From the NCBI RefSeq assembly GCF_008923205.2, contig NZ_WBMS02000011.1, forward strand, positions 1 through 64,000: a DNA stretch of 64,000 nt, given 5' to 3'. The notes under the pieces were generated by a model, which was given only the letters and a program-made list of their open reading frames with translations, was not told the DNA's origin and made no database searches. Made by a program: the position numbers and the translations under genes. Source of the stretch: Actinomadura physcomitrii (GTDB lineage: Bacteria > Actinomycetota > Actinomycetes > Streptosporangiales > Streptosporangiaceae). Position 1 is the stretch's first letter. Every line of letters begins with the position of its first letter. Below, piece after piece: positions 44,420 to 52,145 of the stretch.

Positions 44420-44560
44420 CCCGACTCGGCCGCCCTCCGCTCGTTCGCGCCACCCTACCCGGCGGCCGTCCAGGCGGCCCCGGTCCGCTGCTTTATAAAC
44501 CCATTACTTCGCGTTGAAACATGGTCGGAAGTGGGGACATTACCGGTGAACCACAGCTGA

Positions 44561-45514
44561 ATGACCGGGACGGAAAATATGTCCATGGCCACCGGGGGCG
44601 CCGCCCCGTCCGCAGCACCCGCCGACGACGGCGCGACCGTCGTCGGCGAGCACCGGCCCCGCGACCGCGTCCTGGACCTCACGGTCCGCTCGCCCGTCCT
44701 CACCGCCGCCGCGCACGTCCGGCTGCTGCTGCCGCCGGGCTGGTCACGGGACGCTTCCCGGACCTGGCCGGTGCTGTGGCTGCTGCACGGCTCCGGCGCC
44801 GGGCACACCGCCTGGACCGACCACGGCGGCGTCGAGGAACTGGTCGGGGACGGCGATGTGATCGTCGCCATGCCGGACGGTGGCCGCTGCGGGAATTACA
44901 CCGACTGGTGGAATCGCGGCGACGGCGGGGCGCCGAAGTGGGAGACGTTCCATCTGGCGGAGCTGCGCCAGATACTCGAACGCGGATACCGCGCCGGGAC
45001 GCGGCGCGCGGTCGCCGGGAACGGGACCGGCGGCATGGGCGCGCTCGCCTACGCGGCCCGGCACCGCGGGCTGTTCCGCGCCGCCGCGTCGTTCAGCGGC
45101 CCCGTGCACACCCTGCACCGCGACCCGCGCGGGCTCGACGTCGCCGACCTGGTCGAGCTGACCGTCGCGATCGCCGAGCCCGCCCGCGACTGGACCGACG
45201 TGTGGGGCGACCCCGACGAGCAGCGCGTCGTGTGGCGGCAGCACAACCCGTTCGACCTCGCCGACCGCCTCGCCGGCGTCCGCCTGCACGTCAGCGCCGG
45301 GGACGGGCGGCCCGGCCCCTACGACCCGAGGCCCGGCACCGGCCCCGACGTGGTCGAGGCGCTCGCCGGCGCCGTCAGCCGCGAGTTCGCGGGCAAGCTG
45401 AAGAAGCTCGGCATCCCGATCTCCACGCACTTCTACCGCGGCACCCACACCTGGCCGTACTGGCGGCGCGAGCTGCGCGACGCGCTGCCCGCCCTGCTGG
45501 CCGCGATCGGCTAG
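44561..45514 (+). CDS. Esterase D/antigen 85-type alpha/beta-hydrolase without the nucleophilic serine
   Basis: Protein of 317 residues, no signal peptide. Family features are clear: VLWLLHGSGAGHTAW, DWWNRGDGGAPKWETFHLAE, SFSGPVHTLHRD and a late His in FYRGTHTWPYW. The nucleophile elbow, normally GxSxGG, reads AGNGTGGMGA, so Gly155 stands where Ser is expected. As written the enzyme cannot act by the usual serine mechanism. It could be a pseudoenzyme, a binding protein, or the result of a point error. ATG 44561 has no clear ribosome site; ATG 44579 is an alternative. It is divergent from the lipid kinase gene. Confidence 0.82.
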   Translation: MTGTENMSMATGGAAPSAAPADDGATVVGEHRPRDRVLDLTVRSPVLTAAAHVRLLLPPGWSRDASRTWPVLWLLHGSGAGHTAWTDHGGVEELVGDGDVIVAMPDGGRCGNYTDWWNRGDGGAPKWETFHLAELRQILERGYRAGTRRAVAGNGTGGMGALAYAARHRGLFRAAASFSGPVHTLHRDPRGLDVADLVELTVAIAEPARDWTDVWGDPDEQRVVWRQHNPFDLADRLAGVRLHVSAGDGRPGPYDPRPGTGPDVVEALAGAVSREFAGKLKKLGIPISTHFYRGTHTWPYWRRELRDALPALLAAIG

Positions 45515-45555
45515 CGCCTACGGCGGCCCGAAGGGCGTCCGGCTAGGGTCGGGGC

Positions 45556-46443
45556 GTGACTGAACCTCGTTCGGATTCCGCCGTCCCCGCGTTCTGGCAG
45601 GCGCTCGGGCTGCCCGGCCTCGTCGACGCGCACGTCCACTTCATGCCGCCGCGGCTGATGAGCGCGGTCTGGGCGTACTTCGACGACGCCGGCCCGCTGA
45701 TCGGCACGGAGTGGCCGATCCGCTACCGGGACTCGGAGGAGGAGCGGCTGGCGTTCCTGCGCGGCCTCGGCGTCCGCGCGTTCACCGCGCTCGCGTACCC
45801 GCACCGGCCCGGCATGGCGGAGCCGCTGAACGACTGGGGCGCCGAGTTCGCCGCCCGCGTCCCCGAATGCCTGCAGACCGCGACGTTCTACCCCGAGCCG
45901 GGCGCGGCCGGCTACGTGCGGCGCGCCCTGGAGTCCGGCGCCCGCGTGTTCAAGGTCCACTTGCAGGTCGGCGGGTTCGACCCCCGGGCCAAGGAGCTGG
46001 ACGAGGTGTGGGGCGTCCTCGCCGAGGCCGGGGTGCCCGCCCTGGTCCACGCGGGATCCGGCCCGGTCGCCAACGGGTTCACCGGTCCCGGGCCGTTCGC
46101 CGGCGTCCTCGCCCGCCACCCCCGCCTCAACGCGATCATCGCGCACCTCGGCGCGCCCGAGTTCGACGGGTTCTTCGCCCTCGCCGACCGGTACGCCGGC
46201 GTCCGCCTGGACACGACGATGACCTTCACCCGGTTCGCCGGCGGGCTCGGCGCGTTCCCCGAGGCGCTCCTGCCGCGGCTCCGCGACCTCGGCCTGGAGG
46301 GCCGGATCCTGCTCGGCACCGACTTCCCCAACATCCCCTACGAGTACGCCCACCAGCTGGAGGCGCTGGCCGCCCTCGGCCTCGGCGACGACTGGCTCCG
46401 CGCCGTCTGCTGGGACGCCGCCGCCGGACTCTTCGGCCTCTGA
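45556..46443 (+). CDS. Amidohydrolase-2 family metal-dependent hydrolase
   Basis: TIM-barrel hydrolase of 295 residues. The metal ligands of the family appear in order: HxH in LVDAHVHFMPP, a Lys in ARVFKVHLQVGG, His in ALVHAGSGP, His in IIAHLGAPE and Asp in LLGTDFPNIPYEY. Members cleave or decarboxylate ring compounds. GTG 45556 follows GGGGC and gives the expected N-terminus. It lies 41 bases after the esterase-fold gene on the same strand, so the two may be transcribed together. The substrate is unknown. Confidence 0.9.
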   Translation: MTEPRSDSAVPAFWQALGLPGLVDAHVHFMPPRLMSAVWAYFDDAGPLIGTEWPIRYRDSEEERLAFLRGLGVRAFTALAYPHRPGMAEPLNDWGAEFAARVPECLQTATFYPEPGAAGYVRRALESGARVFKVHLQVGGFDPRAKELDEVWGVLAEAGVPALVHAGSGPVANGFTGPGPFAGVLARHPRLNAIIAHLGAPEFDGFFALADRYAGVRLDTTMTFTRFAGGLGAFPEALLPRLRDLGLEGRILLGTDFPNIPYEYAHQLEALAALGLGDDWLRAVCWDAAAGLFGL

Positions 46444-46465
46444 ACGGCTGGCGGTCCGGTTCCGG

Positions 46466-47488
46466 TCAGTGGTCGCAGGGGGCCGAGCCCGCGTGCTCGT
46501 GCGGACGGCCGGCCTCGCCCATGTGCCGGGGGCCGTGCGAGTCCTCGCAGTGCCCGTGCCGGGACGGGCCGTCCACGTGATCCACCTCCAGTGTCGTGTG
46601 GGTGATCCCGTACGCGTCGCGCAGCAGGTCCTGCATGTCGCGGCGGACGGCGTGGCAGTCGCCCTCGGTGTCCACCAGCACGTGCGCCGACAGCGCCGGA
46701 TAGCCGGACCCGACCTCCCACACGTGCAGGTCGTGCACCTCCTCCACGCACGGCCGCTCCGCCAGCCGGGCGCCCAGCTCGGACGGGTCGATGCCCGCCG
46801 GGGCGGCCTCCATCAGCACCCGCCCCGCGTCCCGCAGCAGCCGGTAACCGGCCTTCAGCATCAGCGCCGCCACCACCAGCGACGCGATCGCGTCCGCCCG
46901 CGCGAACCCGGTCGTCCACACCACCAGGCCCGCGATGGCGGTGCAGATGAACGCGAACAGGTCGTTCAGGATGTGCTGGAACGCGCCCTCGACGTTCAGG
47001 CTCGTCCGGTTCGCGCGGCTCAGCAGCCAGGTCGCGGCGAGGTTGACCACGATGCCGACGAGGGCCGTCCAGAGCACGAACCGGCCCTCGACGTCCGGCG
47101 GGCTGATCAGCCGGTGGACGCCCTCGTAGACGAAGAACGCCGCCAGCAGGATGAGCGTCAGCCCGTTCAGCTGCGCCGAGAGGATCTCCGCGCGGCGCAT
47201 CCCGAAGGTGAAGCCGCCCTGCGGCGGGCGCGTCGCGATCCGCATCGCGACCAGCGCCAGCGCGATCGCGAACGCGTCGGTCAGCATGTGCGCGGCGTCG
47301 GAGAGCAGGGCCAGCGACCCGGCGAGCAGGCCGATCGCGACCTCGCCCGCCATGTAGGCGACGATCAGCGCGAGGGCGCCGCCGAGCAGCCTGCGGTCCG
47401 CGTTCGCGGAGACGCCGTGCCCGAGCCCGTGGCCATGGCCGTGCCCGTGCCCGTGCTGCTCCGGTTCGTGCTCCGGCTTGGCCGTCAT
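46466..47488 (-). CDS. Cation diffusion facilitator (zinc-type) exporter
   Basis: CDF transporter of 340 residues exporting a divalent metal in exchange for protons. A His-rich N-terminus (HGHGHGHGLGHG) precedes six membrane helices. The transport site is visible as HxxxD in LLSDAAHMLTD (helix 2) and in FQHILNDLF (helix 5), the His/Asp set typical of zinc. The cytoplasmic C-terminal domain (VEEVHDLHVWEVGSGYPALS) and a His/Cys-rich tail follow. Its ATG overlaps the stop of an ArsR-type sensor with a zinc-class site, so this is a metal-induced operon. Confidence 0.93.
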   Translation of the reverse strand: MTAKPEHEPEQHGHGHGHGHGLGHGVSANADRRLLGGALALIVAYMAGEVAIGLLAGSLALLSDAAHMLTDAFAIALALVAMRIATRPPQGGFTFGMRRAEILSAQLNGLTLILLAAFFVYEGVHRLISPPDVEGRFVLWTALVGIVVNLAATWLLSRANRTSLNVEGAFQHILNDLFAFICTAIAGLVVWTTGFARADAIASLVVAALMLKAGYRLLRDAGRVLMEAAPAGIDPSELGARLAERPCVEEVHDLHVWEVGSGYPALSAHVLVDTEGDCHAVRRDMQDLLRDAYGITHTTLEVDHVDGPSRHGHCEDSHGPRHMGEAGRPHEHAGSAPCDH

Positions 47489-47874
47489 GCGCCTTCCTCC
47501 CCGTGGCCGACGTGGGCGAGGGCGAGATCGAGCAGCATCCGGACGTGCGAGTCGTCGAGCCGGTAGTAGGCCATCCGGCCGGCCCGGCGGACCCGGACCA
47601 CGCGGTTGGCGCGCAGCAGGCGCAGCGCGTGCGACACCGACGACTCCGACTGCCCGCAGGACGCCGCGATGTCGCACACGCACATCTCTCCCCCCTCGAG
47701 CAGCGCGGTGATCACCCGGAGCCGACCGGGGTCGGACAGCAGCCCGAACACCTGCGCGAGCTCCCCGACCGCCTCCGCGCCCGGCATCGACGCGGAGACG
47801 AGGGCGACCTTCTCGGCGTCGACCACGCGGACGGCGCATGCCTCCGCGGGGACGACATCTGAAGCACTGCTCAT
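47485..47874 (-). CDS. ArsR/SmtB-family metal-sensing repressor
   Basis: Repressor of 129 residues. The winged helix shows VFGLLSDPGRLRVITALLEG and SSVSHALRLLRANRVV. Two possible metal sites are visible: CVCDIA on helix 3 (as in CadC/ArsR) and, on helix 5, DSHVRMLLDLALAHVGH, which matches the DxHx10HxxH zinc/nickel/cobalt pattern of SmtB/CzrA/NmtR. It overlaps the CDF exporter by 4 bases and should release DNA when the metal binds. The bases just upstream (47870-47895) are the most AT-rich of the neighbourhood, with an imperfect TGCT/AGCA inverted repeat that could be its operator. Having both sites at once is of interest. Confidence 0.92.
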   Translation of the reverse strand: MSSASDVVPAEACAVRVVDAEKVALVSASMPGAEAVGELAQVFGLLSDPGRLRVITALLEGGEMCVCDIAASCGQSESSVSHALRLLRANRVVRVRRAGRMAYYRLDDSHVRMLLDLALAHVGHGEEGA

Positions 47875-47897
47875 ATGTGCAAATGTAGCATCACCGG

Positions 47898-49046
47898 TCA
47901 GAACGCCGGCGGCGATCCCGCAGGTTCGCCGGACGGCGCCATCGAGATCACCGGGCTCTCCGGCTCCTCGCCGGGCGTCCCGGCCCCGCCGGTGGGGCCG
48001 TCCGTGCCGCTTGATCCGGTGCCCGAGCCGTCGCCGCCTGATCCGTCGCCGGTGCCGGTGCCGGTGCCGGTGCCGGTGCCGGTGGTGGTGCCCGTGCCCG
48101 GTTCGCCGCCGGGCGACACCCCCGGCTGCGAGATTTCCGGCCCCGGAGACCCGGCGCCGGGCGTGCCCGGCTCGGAGATCCCCGGCTCCGGCGACCCCGG
48201 AGGCGGCGAGTCGTCGCCCGGAACGGGGGAACCGGAGGACCCGTCGCCCGAATCGACCGGCGCGGGGGAGTCGCTCGGCGGCGCCGTCTCGGTGGGCGGC
48301 AGCGGCTCCGGAAGCCCGTCCTCGTCGCCCGCCGTCGCGCGCGGCCGCTCGAAGCCCATCGTGGCGCCCGGATCGACGAGCACGAAGACCGTGATCGTGC
48401 CCTTGCGGGAATCCCGCGGCCGAATCCGAGTCACGTTCCGCTTCTCGAATCCCGGCCACTTTCGGCCACTGTACCGCGCGTTCGACGTATTGATCTTGTG
48501 TTCCGGCGCGGTCAGCGGATTACCGCAATTGCACTTCACCGTGGGAACGCCGTAACCATTGACCAGGACCCCCATTCCGGCCTGGAGGACGGCTGCCGCG
48601 CTCGTCGCCCTCCCGTCCCGGTAGCCGTGGTTGGTCACGAGCGTGTCGGTGCGCAGCAGCACCGGCGTCAGCCGCGACACGTACCGCCGGATGTCGCTCA
48701 CCGGGATGCCCAGCACGCCCGCCCACGCGCGCGCCTTGTCCGGGTTGGCCAGCAGGAACTCGACGAGCGCGCGCTGGTCGCAGCTCGAGATCCGGCGCGT
48801 CCCGCCGTACAGGCCGGGCGCGTCGCCGTCCTTCGTGCCGCCGCGCGCCGGGCGCGGCGCCACCTTCATCTGGTCGGTGTTCGAGGCGAGTCTGTACGGG
48901 TCGCGGCCCGGCGAGCCCACGGTCAGCCGGGTGATGGTCGCCCCCGCGTCCCCGCAGCCCGACAGCGTCCCCGCCGCCAGCACCAGCGCGCCGGCCGCCA
49001 TGATCGAAATGCGCCCCCGCACCATTCGTGAATTGATCTCGAGCAT
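47898..49046 (-). CDS. DUF6777-type lipoprotein with Gly/Thr/Pro-rich tail
   Basis: Secreted lipoprotein of 382 residues. The signal peptide ends at LSGC, giving a lipid-modified Cys near residue 31. The conserved domain (residues 40-205) includes APGLYGGTRRISSCDQRALV, PDKARAWAGVLGIP, LTPVLLRTDTLVTNHGYRDG and VKCNCGNPLTAPE, which I recognise as DUF6777. The last 150 residues are low complexity and encoded in part by a hexanucleotide repeat. The gene is divergent from a Ser/Thr kinase, an arrangement I recall for this family. ATG 49046 has GGGAGACG upstream. Function is unknown; a cell-surface partner of the kinase is a fair guess. Confidence 0.85.
   Translation of the reverse strand: MLEINSRMVRGRISIMAAGALVLAAGTLSGCGDAGATITRLTVGSPGRDPYRLASNTDQMKVAPRPARGGTKDGDAPGLYGGTRRISSCDQRALVEFLLANPDKARAWAGVLGIPVSDIRRYVSRLTPVLLRTDTLVTNHGYRDGRATSAAAVLQAGMGVLVNGYGVPTVKCNCGNPLTAPEHKINTSNARYSGRKWPGFEKRNVTRIRPRDSRKGTITVFVLVDPGATMGFERPRATAGDEDGLPEPLPPTETAPPSDSPAPVDSGDGSSGSPVPGDDSPPPGSPEPGISEPGTPGAGSPGPEISQPGVSPGGEPGTGTTTGTGTGTGTGTGDGSGGDGSGTGSSGTDGPTGGAGTPGEEPESPVISMAPSGEPAGSPPAF
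48049..48084. repeat. Six-copy CCGGTG hexanucleotide repeat
   Basis: Six perfect head-to-tail copies of CCGGTG encode the Thr-Gly dipeptide run in the tail of the DUF6777 lipoprotein, with degenerate copies on either side. The six-base unit keeps the frame, so copy changes alter only tail length. Confidence 0.85.
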
Positions 49047-49179
49047 GCGTCGTCTCCCGCTCCGGGTGCTGCGTACCTATACTCTTGGATGCCGGGCGGC
49101 GCCGATTAGTGCCCGGGAAATCACGGAATTCTCGCGGCCGGCCGGCGGCCGGTATTACGGGAACCTGACGGGGGTCACA

Positions 49180-50919
49180 ATGGCGAGCCCGCTTCCCCTC
49201 ACCGCCGCGGATCCCACCCGCCTCGGCGGCTACGAGATCCTCGGGCGCCTCGGCACCGGCGGCCAAGGGGTGGTCTACCTCGGCCGGCCCGCCGGCGGCG
49301 CCCCGTCCGGCGCCCCGCCGCGCGTCGCCGTCAAGCTGCTGCACGCCCAGCTGCTCGGCAACGCCGCCGCGCGCGGCCGCTTCGTCCGCGAGCTGGCGCT
49401 GCTGCAGCGGGTCGCCGGGTTCTGCACCGCGCAGGTGCTCGCCGCCGACATGGACGGCGACCGCCCCTACATCGTCAGCGAGTACGTGCCGGGCCGGTCG
49501 CTGCGCGAACTCGTGCTCGAGCAGGGCCCGCGCACCGGCGCCGACCTGGACCGGCTCGCGATCGGCACGGTCACCGCGCTCACCGCGATCCACCGCGCGG
49601 GCGTCGTGCACCGCGACTTCAAGCCGCAGAACGTGCTGATGGGCCTGGACGGGCCGCGCGTGATCGACTTCGGCATCGCCCGCGCGTTCGACGCCGGCGC
49701 GACGATGACCAGCCAGGTCGTCGGGACCCCCGCCTACATGGCGCCCGAGCAGTTCGCGGGCCGGGTGTCGCCCGCCACCGACCTGTTCGCCTGGGCGGCC
49801 ACGCTGCTGTTCGCCGCCACCGGCCGCGACCCGTTCGCGGGCGGCGCGCTGCCCGCCGTGATGTACCGGATCATGCACGAGGCGCCCGACCTCGGCGCGC
49901 TGCCGGGCCCGATCGCCGAGGTCGCCGCCGCCTGCCTCGCCAAGGACCCCAAGGCCCGTCCCACCTCCGAGGACGTCCTGCTCCGGCTCCTCGGGGACCG
50001 TCCGGGACCGCCGCACCCGCGCCTCGAACCGTCCGCGGCCCCGGGCACGGAGGTCCCCCCGGAGCCCCCGACCACCACCTGGACCGGCGCCGCCCGCCCC
50101 GACCCCGCTCAGCCCGGTGCCGCTCAGCCCGGTGCCGCTCAGACCGACGGCGGACGGCCGGGCGTCGGCCAGTCCGGTGCCGCGTGGCGCGGTACCGCGG
50201 GGGCCGCCACCGGCGCGGACGCCAACGGATCACCGCCGGGAGCGCACGGCGTCGCGGAGGCGCCGACCGCCGCCGGCTTCGGCACCGGCCCCGGCTCGAC
50301 CGAAGCCGCCGCGCCCGCCGCGCCCCGGGTCCGGGGCCTGCCGGGGCCGGACGCGGAAACCGCGTCCGCGCTTCACCCCGCGCCGTCCGGGCATCCCGGC
50401 CACCCGCCGTATCCGCAGCCTCTGAACCATCAGCGGCCTCTCTGGCACCAGGAACCACCCGCACCTCAACAGCCGCCCGGCTACGCGAGCCCGGTCGCCG
50501 GCCACGGACGGCCCGAGCACCCGGCCCCGCGGCCCGCGCGGACGTACCGGCGGCTGCGGCGCGGGCCGGGGGTCGTCACCGGCCTGGTGCTGGCGGCTCT
50601 GCTCGCCGCGCTCGACGTCGTCGTGCTCGCGATCCTGATCGCCCGGCCGTCGCTCAGCAGCGGCCACCGGGCCGCGCTCCTGCCGGTGGTCGCGGGCTCG
50701 TTCACGCTGGTCGCGGTCGTCACCCTGGTCGCGGTGATCGTCGCGTGGCGGGGCAGCCGGGCGGCGGCGTGGACGGTCGTGGCCGCGCGGATCGCCCGCG
50801 TCGCGATGTGGGCGGGATGGGGCGCGCTGGTCCACGTGGATCCGGCCGCGCTCGCCGGGCACGCCGCCCTCACCGCGCTGGTGGTGGTCCTGCTCGCCCA
50901 GGGCCTCTGGGCTTCCTGA
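49180..50919 (+). CDS. Membrane-anchored Ser/Thr protein kinase
   Basis: Protein of 579 residues. Residues 15-265 form a Hanks-type kinase domain: glycine loop RLGTGGQGVVYLG, ATP-binding Lys in VAVKLLHA, catalytic HRDFKPQNVL, metal-binding DFGIARAFD and GTPAYMAPEQF. A 190-residue Pro/Ala/Gly-rich linker contains a GAAQP tandem repeat. The C-terminus has about four hydrophobic helices (for example GLVLAALLAALDVVVLAILI) instead of the single span and PASTA or sensor domain of PknB types. GGGGG lies 6 bases before ATG 49180. It is divergent from the DUF6777 lipoprotein and may share regulatory DNA with it. Confidence 0.9.
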   Translation: MASPLPLTAADPTRLGGYEILGRLGTGGQGVVYLGRPAGGAPSGAPPRVAVKLLHAQLLGNAAARGRFVRELALLQRVAGFCTAQVLAADMDGDRPYIVSEYVPGRSLRELVLEQGPRTGADLDRLAIGTVTALTAIHRAGVVHRDFKPQNVLMGLDGPRVIDFGIARAFDAGATMTSQVVGTPAYMAPEQFAGRVSPATDLFAWAATLLFAATGRDPFAGGALPAVMYRIMHEAPDLGALPGPIAEVAAACLAKDPKARPTSEDVLLRLLGDRPGPPHPRLEPSAAPGTEVPPEPPTTTWTGAARPDPAQPGAAQPGAAQTDGGRPGVGQSGAAWRGTAGAATGADANGSPPGAHGVAEAPTAAGFGTGPGSTEAAAPAAPRVRGLPGPDAETASALHPAPSGHPGHPPYPQPLNHQRPLWHQEPPAPQQPPGYASPVAGHGRPEHPAPRPARTYRRLRRGPGVVTGLVLAALLAALDVVVLAILIARPSLSSGHRAALLPVVAGSFTLVAVVTLVAVIVAWRGSRAAAWTVVAARIARVAMWAGWGALVHVDPAALAGHAALTALVVVLLAQGLWAS

Positions 50920-50936
50920 TCAGCCGGGTCTCCTGA

Positions 50937-52145
50937 TCAGCGCCGCTCCGCCCACTCACCGAGGTCGCGGCGCTCGATCGCCGCCGCCATCAGGTCGGGG
51001 AAGGCGTCCGGGGTACAGGCGAACGCCGGGACGCCCAGCGCCGCGAGGGCCGCGGCGTTGTCGTGGTCGTAGCCCGGCGCGCCGTCGTCCGACAGCGCGA
51101 GCAGCACGACGACCTGCACGCCGGCAGCCGTCAGCGCCGCGACCCGCCGCAGCATCCCGTCCCGGTCGCCGCCCTCGTACAGGTCGCTGACCAGCACCAG
51201 GATCGTGTCGTTCGGCCGGGTCACGAGGCCCTGGCAGTACGCGACCGCGCGGTCGATGTCGGTGCCGCCGCCGAGCCGCGTCCCGAACAGCACCTCGACC
51301 GGGTCGTGCAGGTGGTCGCTCAGGTCGACGACGGCGGTGTCGAACGCCACCAGGGACGTCCGCAGCGACCGCATCGAGGCCAGCACGGCGCCGAACACGC
51401 TCGCGTACACCACCGACGCCGCCATCGAGCCGCTCTGGTCGATCGCGAGGACCACGTCCCGCTGCACCGCCTGCCGGCGCCGCCCGTACCCGATCATCCG
51501 CTCCGGCACGAGCGTGCCGTGCTCGGGCAGGTAGTGCCGCAGGTTCGCGCGGATCGTCCGGTCCCAGTCGACGTCGGCGAGCCGCTTCGGCCGGGCCACC
51601 CGCGCGGACCGGTCGAGGGCGCCGCCGACCGCCGCGCGGGTCCGCTGCGCGAGCCGCCGCTCCAGCTCGCCGACGACCTTGCGGACGACGGCGCGCGCCG
51701 ACTCCCGCGCCCGGTCCGGCATGACCTTGTTCAGCGACAGCAGCGTCCCGACCAGGTGCACGTCCGGTTCGACGGCCTCCAGCATCTCCGGCTCCAGCAG
51801 CAGCCGGGTGAGGTCGAGCCGCTCGATCGCGTCCTTCTGCATCACCTGGACGACGGTGGACGGGAAGTAGGCGCGGATGTCGCCGAGCCAGCGGGCGACC
51901 GACGGGGCGGAGTCGCCGAGGCCGGCGCCGCGGCGGCCCGGGCGGGCCCGCCCGCCGGCCGCCTCGCCCGCCCCGTAGAGCTTCTCCAGCGCCGCGTCCA
52001 TCCGGGCGTCGTCGCCGGTCAGGGACACTCCGGTGCCGTCGGTCCGCTCGCCGCCGAGCACCAGCCGCCAGCGCCGCATCCGCTCGCGATCGCCGTCCGC
52101 GGCGCCCTCGCCCGCGGTTTCGTCGTGTGCGGTCTCGTCGTTCAC
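50937..52145 (-). CDS. VWA-domain protein, last gene of the SWIM-MoxR-VWA operon
   Basis: Protein of 402 residues. A helical N-terminal half (LDLTRLLLEPEMLEAVEPDV) leads into a von Willebrand factor A domain with the MIDAS metal site DVVLAIDQSGSMAASVV and LGGGTDIDRAVAYC, then ILVLVSDLYEGGD. In MoxR-VWA systems the VWA protein is the partner on which the AAA ATPase acts. GTG 52145 overlaps the DUF5682 stop by four bases. It is the last of five overlapping genes and ends 18 bases from the convergent kinase gene. Confidence 0.88.
   Translation of the reverse strand: MNDETAHDETAGEGAADGDRERMRRWRLVLGGERTDGTGVSLTGDDARMDAALEKLYGAGEAAGGRARPGRRGAGLGDSAPSVARWLGDIRAYFPSTVVQVMQKDAIERLDLTRLLLEPEMLEAVEPDVHLVGTLLSLNKVMPDRARESARAVVRKVVGELERRLAQRTRAAVGGALDRSARVARPKRLADVDWDRTIRANLRHYLPEHGTLVPERMIGYGRRRQAVQRDVVLAIDQSGSMAASVVYASVFGAVLASMRSLRTSLVAFDTAVVDLSDHLHDPVEVLFGTRLGGGTDIDRAVAYCQGLVTRPNDTILVLVSDLYEGGDRDGMLRRVAALTAAGVQVVVLLALSDDGAPGYDHDNAAALAALGVPAFACTPDAFPDLMAAAIERRDLGEWAERR

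Noticed and set aside
48049..48084. CRISPR-like or regulatory repeat array
   Set aside because: The unit is only six bases, in frame, and encodes a Thr-Gly linker in a lipoprotein tail; it is a coding microsatellite.
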